Under the pieces are notes generated by a model. The model was not told the origin of the DNA and searched no databases. It worked only from the letters and a program-made list of their open reading frames with translations. A stretch of 64,000 nt of DNA from an uncultured cyanobacterium (GTDB lineage Bacteria > Cyanobacteriota > Cyanobacteriia > Cyanobacteriales > Nostocaceae), in NCBI GenBank assembly GCA_903903925.1, contig CAIVAU010000159.1, positions 1-64,000 on the forward strand, in the 5' to 3' direction. The position numbers were made by a program, and so were the translations under genes. Position 1 is the first letter of the stretch; every line of letters begins with the position of its first letter. This document shows positions 46,096 to 53,523 of this stretch, piece after piece.

Positions 46096-47562
46096 TTAAA
46101 GTTTCTTCATGTATTCAACAAGTGCATTTTTTGCTTCTGAGGAAAGCTCAGTTCCGTACACGTGACCACTATTACTGTTTCCAGGTAGTGTGGTATCGAA
46201 TTCAAAATATTTCTTGCCGCTTTCTTCAGCAACATTGGAGACAAAACCCACTTTTTCTTGGTCGAAAACGTCGTCACCTCGATAGAATTTCTTGGGTCTG
46301 TTCTCTGGCTTTTCTAGTAAATCCCTCAAATTCGGAACTGAGCCATTGTGCAGATAAGGTGCACGTAACCAAACACCATCAAGGGGCGCATTTGCATAGC
46401 CATTCGTCTTACGGAAATGGGAGAAACGCCACGGATAACCTGCGTAAAGTGTATTTTGGTTAGAGAGAGTTTCATAAGTGTAGGAATCCAAGCGATGCCG
46501 GTCTGTAGCAATTTCTTGAATTGGTACAACTTTGCCTATTTTTGGGTGACCAAAAGCATGACAGCTTGCACAATTATTTTCAAAAAGGCGTTCTCCTGTC
46601 GCGGCTAAAGTTTCGTTAACCTTGTAGGGATAAACCGGTGGTGGTAGTTCCCAAAGCCAATCTGCAAGTCGCTTAAGTCTCTTCAAATCAATCGTTGTTG
46701 GTGTTACGCCAGCACCTAAGGCTGCGCTCTTATTACGTTCATCAACTGATTTATTATTGCCATCCCAGTGCAACTGCAATCCCTCGCGGGGTTTTTGATT
46801 CCAAACAGAAGGAAAATCAGAGGTGCCAATCAGTTCATCCTCACGCAATTTATCCATGGGAAAATGGAACTGAATCGCTTTATAGGGATTAAAAGTATCC
46901 ACTCTTCCTGGTCCCCAATTTGGTTGCTTGTTAAGGAAGGAAAGTTGGTTCCCCTGACGAATCAGTGCGTCTCGAGTTAGTGGAATTGCTATGTATTGAT
47001 AAATTAATTTTTGGATAGGGTTAAGACCACCACTAATCTTTTCAATTTCTGGCAGCATCCGACTAGCGGTAAATCGCGAATCCAAAGCAACTTCCGATAC
47101 GAACTTGATATATCCCTGTAGATTAACGACGTTGGCAGGCATTGCTGCAATCACTTGATGTTCACTTTGCGGCGTCTCTCGCAATGTACCCGTGTGACAA
47201 ACAGCACAATTTAAACCAACACGGTCAAGAAAGACCCTACGTTTAGAGAAACCTACAGGTAAATCTTTGCCTGGTTCATGAATAAAACCCAGTGAATCAT
47301 AACCTTTACCAGGTAATTTATCTGGAAAGACGTCTGGTAAAACTTTCCAAATCCAATAGGGAACACCATTTACCTGTTCGCTACCAATTGACCCATACTT
47401 ATAGTGGTCTTCAACATTGGCGTAATCAACTGGAGAGTTGGATAAAATGGGCCAAAGGAAAAAAATAGCGACTGCTACAACTCCCAAAATCACAACCCAA
47501 ATACGCTTGAAAGTTGCTTTCACTTCGGTCTGAAGTGGGGTCTGGCTTGTTTGTTCGGTCAT
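46096..47562 (-). CDS. RoxA-like di-heme c-type cytochrome, copy 2
   Basis: 488 aa. N-terminal anchor (IWVVILGVVAVAIFFLWPIL), heme motifs NCAVCHTGTLRETP near 120 and NCASCHAFGHPKIG near 334, and the same blocks as copy 1 (YWIWKVLPDVFPDKLPG, WGPGRVDTFNPYKAI, LRAPYLHNGSVPNLRDLLEKPENRPKKFYRG). The two are clearly homologous but well diverged, especially in the middle, so they are an old pair rather than a recent copy. In Pseudomonas, two adjacent enzymes of this broad family act one after the other on oleate; a similar two-step division is conceivable here. Confidence 0.82.
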   Translation of the reverse strand: MTEQTSQTPLQTEVKATFKRIWVVILGVVAVAIFFLWPILSNSPVDYANVEDHYKYGSIGSEQVNGVPYWIWKVLPDVFPDKLPGKGYDSLGFIHEPGKDLPVGFSKRRVFLDRVGLNCAVCHTGTLRETPQSEHQVIAAMPANVVNLQGYIKFVSEVALDSRFTASRMLPEIEKISGGLNPIQKLIYQYIAIPLTRDALIRQGNQLSFLNKQPNWGPGRVDTFNPYKAIQFHFPMDKLREDELIGTSDFPSVWNQKPREGLQLHWDGNNKSVDERNKSAALGAGVTPTTIDLKRLKRLADWLWELPPPVYPYKVNETLAATGERLFENNCASCHAFGHPKIGKVVPIQEIATDRHRLDSYTYETLSNQNTLYAGYPWRFSHFRKTNGYANAPLDGVWLRAPYLHNGSVPNLRDLLEKPENRPKKFYRGDDVFDQEKVGFVSNVAEESGKKYFEFDTTLPGNSNSGHVYGTELSSEAKNALVEYMKKL

Positions 47563-47640
47563 GTGGCTGTGACTTCCTATGTTGTTACGATTATTTGCCA
47601 GCGATGTCTAACGAATTCATGTAGAGACGTAGCGTAGAAC

Positions 47641-47697
47641 AGGGGTGTGGGGAGTGTGGGAAGTGTGGGAAGTGTGGGGGGTGTGGCGAGAGGGGGG
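47641..47697. repeat. G-rich tandem repeat (GTGTGGGAA)
   Basis: GGGGTGTGGGGAGTGTGGGAA-type 9-bp units; the inverted form of the C-rich repeat at 42774-42889. It lies between the di-heme and OYE genes; the same C-rich string follows at 47742-47772. Confidence 0.85.
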
Positions 47698-47779
47698 AGA
47701 ACTATCTTCCTTACTTCCACGTGAATTCCATCGGGTCTGGATTTCTCCCCACACTTCCTTGTCTCCCCACACTCCTGTT

Positions 47780-49204
47780 CTATCGGTGTGGTACGGGAAC
47801 CTTGGATGATTCTTGATGTTGCTCGAACTGAGTTGGATGAAATACTGACATGACTTCTTTCATCATCTCTTCGTAGTCGTTATCGAAGCGTGACAGTTCG
47901 TAGCAACCTAAGGGATTTTCAGTTACATTGAGAAGGCATTTGTTGCAATAAGTACAAGGTTTATCTGGAAGGTCTTTCCCGGCAGCAAAATCATGAACCA
48001 AGCCGTTGTTAGCAATCAGCGGACGGGCGATAGTCACGCCATCGCAGTACTCATCATGAATTGCCTGACGAATATAGGAAGCTTGCTGAAAACCACCAGT
48101 GCAGAGGACGGGGATCTTGACATGCTTTTTAATTTCACGCGCAGCCAGCAGATTTCTCCCTTGGTGATCTTCTAAAAGCTTCCTCATTTCTGGATCTTTT
48201 ACCTCGTTCCCACTGAACTGCTGAGGAGGCAAAGTCTTTTTCACCCGGTTCCACAAAAAATTGAAAATTGGATGCAAAAATCCGTAGCGGAATAATAGGT
48301 AGTTGCGTGTGGTAAAGATGCCACTAGATAGCATCGTGTCATAGCTTCTGGTAATGACATCAAAGTCAAACCCGCCAATAGGATTGAGAGGATGGGGAAA
48401 CAAACTGCCAGTTGAAACATGCACTCCATCGGCTCCAGCTTCTTCTGCCCACTGACAAATTTGGACAGACTCTGCAAGAGTATTACCTGGCTTTTCCCAA
48501 AAAATTACAGCATTGTTATAGTCAATTCCACTGATTTTAAATTGCAAGTGAAAATCGTTTCCCACTTCCTTACGGATAGCTTTGATCACTTCCAACAAAA
48601 AACGGGCTCGATTTTCTAAAGAACCGCCATATTCGTCTTTGCGGTTATTAATTCCTGAACTGAGAAATTGTGTAAACAAATACCCGTTACCACTGTGTAA
48701 CTCTATACCATCTAGTCCCGCTTCCCGTATCCTTCTAGCACCATCAGCAAAATGTTGTATGGTGTCTTGAATTTCCTCACGGGTCATGGCTTGACATAGA
48801 AAACCATGAAAGGACTCAGTGTCGCTGGTGGAACTTAAAGCTTTTTTGCCGAGGTTTTCTACACCACCAATATCTTGTTGGCGTCCAGAATGACTCAATT
48901 GCAGGATAAATTTGCAGTCGTGTTCGTGGACTTTTTCACCAACTCTACGCCAGAAAGGAATAGTCTCATCGCTGTGAATTGTGGCGTAATTAGGCATAAT
49001 TCGCCCGCGAATCGCAACTGGTACAAAAGAAGTAATGATTGCCCCTACACCACCACGGGCAAACTTCTCTTCCCAGTTGACACGCGTCTGAGAACCTGAA
49101 CCATCATAGTTATCCCAACGTCCAGAAATACTTGAGCGAAAAACCCGGTTTTTCACGGTGAGGTTGCGAAATTGCAGCGGTTTAAAGATGATATCGTTTT
49201 CCAT
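47780..49204 (-). CDS. NADH:flavin oxidoreductase / Old Yellow Enzyme family
   Basis: 474 aa. TIM-barrel FMN enzyme: LQFRNLTVKNRVFRSSISGRW at the start, QLSHSGRQ near 105, DGIELHSGNGYLFTQFLSSGINNRKDEYGGSLENRARFLLEVI near 170, VLCTGGFQ near 375. Near the C-terminus CTYCNKC followed by a fourth Cys eleven residues on resembles the Fe-S cluster site of dienoyl-CoA reductase-type members, but the FAD domain of those is absent. An insert of about 50 residues (near 290-345) interrupts the barrel. Upstream of, and co-oriented with, the di-heme genes. Confidence 0.85.
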   Translation of the reverse strand: MENDIIFKPLQFRNLTVKNRVFRSSISGRWDNYDGSGSQTRVNWEEKFARGGVGAIITSFVPVAIRGRIMPNYATIHSDETIPFWRRVGEKVHEHDCKFILQLSHSGRQQDIGGVENLGKKALSSTSDTESFHGFLCQAMTREEIQDTIQHFADGARRIREAGLDGIELHSGNGYLFTQFLSSGINNRKDEYGGSLENRARFLLEVIKAIRKEVGNDFHLQFKISGIDYNNAVIFWEKPGNTLAESVQICQWAEEAGADGVHVSTGSLFPHPLNPIGGFDFDVITRSYDTMLSSGIFTTRNYLLFRYGFLHPIFNFLWNRVKKTLPPQQFSGNEVKDPEMRKLLEDHQGRNLLAAREIKKHVKIPVLCTGGFQQASYIRQAIHDEYCDGVTIARPLIANNGLVHDFAAGKDLPDKPCTYCNKCLLNVTENPLGCYELSRFDNDYEEMMKEVMSVFHPTQFEQHQESSKVPVPHR

Positions 49205-50676
49205 GTTTTGTTATCTCTCTTTTCCGTTTTTTACAATAGGAACAGTCACGAAAATCAGTTTGGTTGCGATGAATATCGCCCCAAAGATAATGTTGTAGCG
49301 TCTCTAAATACCCGAAACTTCTTTTGTCTACAAATTCACAATACAGGTTGTCGGATGCGAGCGCTAACGATAAGTTCTTTAAACAGGAATTTGGATCACA
49401 AATTCCTGTTTAAATATTTGCCAGTCAAGGTTTTTTCCATTTTAAATTCCACCTGTGTCGATTCTGGATTGTTTATAAGCTTGTTTGCTTTCCCTTTTGT
49501 TTGTATAGATGTAGGCATAATCAACTTATGCACTTTTGATCTGGAAATGGAAAATGATCCTAGCAAATTGCCCAGTGACTATATTGTCGGCGATCGCATT
49601 GATTAAGATTGCCTAGAAATATTTCAGTGAGCCGTATGTTCAATTCACAAACCTATTTTTAGCACAGGATATCATGAAATAGTGGTCAAATTTACAGAGA
49701 TTGTCAAAAACTCGAATTCCACACTCCCAAACCTAGTCTTGGCTTGGCTTAGACCAGACGGTTTCTCCTGAATCTATCCCCTCCTTAATTCAGGATTTTA
49801 ATTTTTTTAAGGGGAATTTTGAATTGGATAATTTGGTAATCTGCCAAAAATTGAAATTTTGCTATTTCAATGTGCTGCTTTGTGTTATGCTAGCTTTTTT
49901 ACTCTCCAATCAACCTAATCTTCTCACAAAAAAAAGATTGTTCAAAAAGTGAAAGTTCTGGGTGCTTTACTCAGAACAGCTATATAATTGCGAGCTTAGG
50001 CAGAGTAGGTCTGTATACCTCTGAACAAGAAAAATTCTTCAGCTTAAGACTCCAGTAATATGGTTTCTCTTCACTCATTGAAAATCATAAAATAACATGG
50101 TCACTGAACGTGGCAAAAATTAAGGAATTTTAATATTAAAAAATATCAAACTTTTGATGTATGATCCGTAAGGCAGGAGTAAATTGGTTTACAGTAACCA
50201 AAGTCTTTAAAAATACCGAAAGTAACCGCTCTCTTTGTTTTGTGGGGGAAATAATGTAGAGATTTATCTAAATCAGTGCTGGTGTCAAGGGTGCAAGATT
50301 TAATGCTGCTCAATTGTCGGGCTGCTAGATCGCCATAAATACAAGAGAGCCAAATCTTCTGAGCAAGAAATTCGGGAAGAGGTGAATGAGTGCTATAGCA
50401 TTAAGTGTATTTTGCAACGCCAGATGCACATGTTTGGGTTTCTGAAGACTTTGTAAGACATCGTGCTGGATGCTCTGCATCCAAAAAATTGTTTCCAGAT
50501 TGATTCTGGGAACGAGAGTCATCGTTTTTTAGTCATTAATCATTGGCAAATACCAATGACCGCATTGTAGGTAGTACATGGGGTTCCCCACCTACAACCT
50601 GCCTCCCTAACCCCTACCTTCATGAATAACTAGCTCATACCATCTGAGTTGTCAACCGTTTAGGACAGAAAAAGTT
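49205..50676. other. 1.5-kb spacer, no credible gene
   Basis: AT-rich. It contains a perfect hairpin at 49381-49411, a tail like TTCTGGGAACGAGAG near 50500-50520 that resembles dispersed repeats, and several T- and A-runs. Frames at 49172-49606 (+) and 50325-50522 (-) look like chance. Confidence 0.5.
49381..49411. terminator. Perfect hairpin, 12-bp stem
   Basis: AAACAGGAATTT / AAATTCCTGTTT with loop GGATCAC. No gene ends next to it on either strand in a way that fits, so it may instead be a palindromic element or the end of an unannotated transcript. Confidence 0.4.
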
Positions 50677-51483
50677 ATGAATACAACATACCAGGGTCAG
50701 CACAAACAAACTGCTCTTATTACTGGAGCATCTGGTGGAATAGGCTACGAATTGGCTAAATTATTTGCCCAAGATGGTTACAATCTTGTTTTAGTAGCCA
50801 GAAACGCACAAAAGCTAACTCAAATTGCAGATGATTTCAAACAAAAATATGGCATTGCAGCCAAAGTGATTGCCAAGGATTTAGCTATACCAACATCTCC
50901 AGAAGAAATTTTCACAGAACTGCAACAAGAATCCATCAAAATCGATGCGTTGGTGAACAACGCCGGCTTCGCTAGCTATGGATTATTTCACGAAATCGAC
51001 ATGACTAGTGAACTGCAAATGATACAGGTAAATGTGGTGTGTCTCACCCATTTAACTAAGCTGTTCCTCAAGGACATGGTAAAGCAAGGCTCTGGTAAGA
51101 TTTTAAACCTTGCCTCAACAGCTGCCTTTCAACCAGGACCTCTGATGGCGGTTTATTACGCTACGAAAGCTTATGTCTTATCATTTTCCGAAGCGATCGC
51201 CAATGAATTGGAAGGTACAGGTGTTACCGTAACTGCTCTTTGTCCAGGTCCAACAGAATCTGGCTTTCAACAAAGAGCCGCAATGGAAGACTCAAAGCTT
51301 GTCAGCGGTCAGAAGATTATGGATGCAGAAACCGTAGCCAAGATTGGTTATCGTAGCTTATTGGAGGGCAAAACTGTGATCATTCCTGGCGTTAAAAATA
51401 AGATAATGGCCGAATCAATAAGATTTACACCAAGAAAAATGGTGACAAAGCTAGTGAGAAATATGCAAGAAAACAAACATTAG
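50677..51483 (+). CDS. SDR-family oxidoreductase (DltE-like)
   Basis: 268-aa classical SDR: TALITGASGGIGYELAKLFA (12-31), NNAGFASYG near 92, LNLASTAAF near 143 with the catalytic Ser, and YYATKAYVLSFSEAIA near 160 with Tyr and Lys. The subgroup (long C-terminal end GVKNKIMAESIRFTPRKMVTKLVRNMQ) contains general acyl/keto reductases; substrate unknown. It lies 16 bases before cobB and may be co-transcribed with it. Confidence 0.85.
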   Translation: MNTTYQGQHKQTALITGASGGIGYELAKLFAQDGYNLVLVARNAQKLTQIADDFKQKYGIAAKVIAKDLAIPTSPEEIFTELQQESIKIDALVNNAGFASYGLFHEIDMTSELQMIQVNVVCLTHLTKLFLKDMVKQGSGKILNLASTAAFQPGPLMAVYYATKAYVLSFSEAIANELEGTGVTVTALCPGPTESGFQQRAAMEDSKLVSGQKIMDAETVAKIGYRSLLEGKTVIIPGVKNKIMAESIRFTPRKMVTKLVRNMQENKH

Positions 51484-51499
51484 ATAAAGTATCCGTCAA

Positions 51500-53032
51500 A
51501 TGGCTCTAGTCATTGCAGGTGAGCGCAGTGGGGTGGGCAAAACAACGGTGACACTTGCCCTTTTAGCTTCTTTAGATCAGCAGGGTCTACAGGTACAATC
51601 TTTCAAAGTTGGTCCGGACTATATTGACCCCATGTTCCATCAGCACGTTACTGGTCGTGCTTGTCGAAACTTAGACCCAGTTTTAACATCTGTTGCTTAC
51701 GTACAGCAATGTTTTACTCATCACACCCAAGAGATTGAGTATGCACTTGTGGAAGGAGTGATGGGATTGTTTGATGGAGTGGGGCAGGGGAGCAGGGGGG
51801 ACTCGGGGTCCCCTCTGGGGATAGGGGGGAGAGGGGAGCAGGGGGGAATGGCAATTTCTCGACATCTGACTGTTCCTCACTACTGCCCAATGCCCAATGC
51901 CCAATACCCAACTTCTTTTGCCAGTACGGCTCATATCGCACAACTTCTAGATTTACCTGTAGTGTTGGTGATGGATTGCAGTCGATTGTCTGGTTCTGTC
52001 GCGGCGATCGCCTATGGCTATTGTTCCTTTGACCCAAGAATTAAAATTGCTGGGGTGGTACTAAATAGGGTAGGAAGCGATCGCCACCTATCTTTACTGA
52101 AAGATGCTCTGGAACCCTTGCAATTACCAATTCTCGGTGTGCTACGACGTGAAGATAATATCACAATTCCTGATCGCCATCTGGGTCTAGTACCTACAGA
52201 AGAACTTCCCCAAATGAATGCCTTGGTGAATCGGCTTGCCCATTTAGGGAAGACTTGTTTTGACTGGGAACGTTTGTTACCACTGTTGCGTGTTCCTCCC
52301 AGGGAAACCCCACCCCTGACAAAAGATGGGGTGTGGGGAATGCAAGAATCCTTCAGGCGTCGGTCCCTACATCCTTTGAAAAAAAAGACGGGTTGGGGAA
52401 AGGTCAAAGTAGCAGTTGCTCGCGATCGCGCTTTCAGTTTCTACTACCAAGACAATCTTGACTTGCTACAACAGCTAGGTGCAGAACTAGTTTTCTGGAG
52501 TCCCTTGTCAGATGCAGGACTACCAGAATCTGTACAGGGAATGTATTTTGGGGGTGGTTTTCCAGAAGTCTTTGCCCAGCAACTCACAGAAAATACCAAC
52601 GCCCGTAACTCAGTAAAATCAGCAATCCTGGCAGGAATGCCCACAATAGCCGAGTGTGGCGGTTTAATGTATTTGTGTGAGCAGATTGTCGATTTTGAAG
52701 GGAAGTCTTGGTCGATGGTCGGAGTGTTGCCTACAACAGCAGTCATGGGTGGGCGTCTTACCCTGGGGTATCGTCGAGCAGTTGCTCTCCAAGAAAGTTT
52801 ACTAGTATCTACGGGCACAACTGTTTACGGGCATGAGTTTCATCGTTCCTGTTTAATACCACCTTTAGAATCTTTCTTGTATCAAACTTATCGCTACGAT
52901 TCCGAGGAAACCACAGGATACGAAGGCTGGAGTTTGCCCCCGTCTCTACACGCTTCTTATATTCATCAGCACTGGGGAGAGCATGTTGAGATTCCACAAC
53001 GCTTCATAGAAATTATGAATTATGAATTATGA
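51500..53032 (+). CDS. cobB: Cobyrinate a,c-diamide synthase (CbiA/CobB) with an in-frame insertion
   Basis: 510 aa. Amidates the a and c side chains of cobyrinate with ATP and Gln. P-loop VIAGERSGVGKTTVTLALLA (4-23), KVGPDYIDPMFH, VEGVMGLFDG near 85, then STAHIAQLLDLPVVLVMDCSRLSGS, and the class I glutaminase domain with GGGFPEVF, PTIAECGGLMYL (nucleophile Cys) and GHEFHRS. Between VEGVMGLFDG and STAHIAQ there are about 48 extra codons (51779-51922) of G-rich then C-rich sequence like intergenic repeats. A second, milder spacer-like stretch lies at about 52300-52400. The stop is made by a GAATTAT heptamer. Confidence 0.9.
   Translation: MALVIAGERSGVGKTTVTLALLASLDQQGLQVQSFKVGPDYIDPMFHQHVTGRACRNLDPVLTSVAYVQQCFTHHTQEIEYALVEGVMGLFDGVGQGSRGDSGSPLGIGGRGEQGGMAISRHLTVPHYCPMPNAQYPTSFASTAHIAQLLDLPVVLVMDCSRLSGSVAAIAYGYCSFDPRIKIAGVVLNRVGSDRHLSLLKDALEPLQLPILGVLRREDNITIPDRHLGLVPTEELPQMNALVNRLAHLGKTCFDWERLLPLLRVPPRETPPLTKDGVWGMQESFRRRSLHPLKKKTGWGKVKVAVARDRAFSFYYQDNLDLLQQLGAELVFWSPLSDAGLPESVQGMYFGGGFPEVFAQQLTENTNARNSVKSAILAGMPTIAECGGLMYLCEQIVDFEGKSWSMVGVLPTTAVMGGRLTLGYRRAVALQESLLVSTGTTVYGHEFHRSCLIPPLESFLYQTYRYDSEETTGYEGWSLPPSLHASYIHQHWGEHVEIPQRFIEIMNYEL
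51779..51922 (+). repeat. Repeat-like insertion inside cobB
   Basis: G-rich stretches (GGGGCAGGGGAGCAGGGGGG and similar) then CCCAATGCCCAATGCCCAATA heptamers, both of the kind found in spacers here (compare 20441-20520, where CCCAATGCC repeats recur). Length is a multiple of three and the frame is kept. Confidence 0.75.
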
Positions 53033-53038
53033 ATTATG
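53016..53038. repeat. GAATTAT heptamers overlapping the cobB stop
   Basis: GAATTATGAATTATGAATTAT, three tandem copies. The gene reads ATG AAT TAT GAA TTA TGA through them, so the last residues and the stop come from the repeat. Confidence 0.9.
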
Positions 53039-53082
53039 GGGTGTGGGGTCTATATTCCCCACACTCCCGACACTCCCCACAC

Positions 53083-53523
53083 CTAATTTTTCCCACTCAT
53101 CGCGTTAATTTTCTCATTGAGTGTCCGAATTCGACGGGAGAGTACACCAATAATATTTATGGCAATTTCGGGAGTTTCCTCAATTGCCTCGTAAAGTTGT
53201 TCTTGCGTCAGTTCTAAACATTGACACGGTTCCAAAGTTGTTGCTGAAGCTGAACGTGGTTGGGCATCAAAAACTGCCATCTCTCCAAAGGATTGTCCTT
53301 TGGGAAACACTGCTAGTTGTTGATTGCCGATATGAACTTTGACTCGACCCAAGATCACAACGTAGAGCGATCGCCCTTCATCCCCTGCTTGAAAAATAGT
53401 GTAATTAGCAGGAAAAGACAATTCGTCCATCACTGAAGCTAACCGGACGAGAAAATCATCTCGTAATTCTTTAAAAATAGGGACTTGCCGCACGAATAAT
53501 AAACGGTCTACGCTAGTTGGCAT
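53083..53523 (-). CDS. Cyclic-nucleotide-binding-domain protein
   Basis: 146 aa, a stand-alone cNMP-binding (CRP-like) domain without an HTH. The phosphate-binding cassette is FGEMAVFDAQPRSASATTLEP near 88-108, after the beta strands NYTIFQAGDEGRSLYVVILGRVKVHIG. It overlaps the end of the large transporter gene by 11 bases, so the two are probably translated together. In some bacteria such a domain is fused to the C-terminus of the same kind of transporter, which supports a joint role. Confidence 0.85.
   Translation of the reverse strand: MPTSVDRLLFVRQVPIFKELRDDFLVRLASVMDELSFPANYTIFQAGDEGRSLYVVILGRVKVHIGNQQLAVFPKGQSFGEMAVFDAQPRSASATTLEPCQCLELTQEQLYEAIEETPEIAINIIGVLSRRIRTLNEKINAMSGKN

Noticed and set aside
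49172-49606. 144-codon plus-strand frame upstream of the OYE gene
   Set aside because: Overlaps the OYE start on the other strand, Cys/Phe-rich with no family pattern, and spans a perfect hairpin.
50325-50522. 65-codon minus-strand frame upstream of the SDR
   Set aside because: Partly made of a dispersed repeat (TTCTGGGAACGAGAG); no homology recalled.
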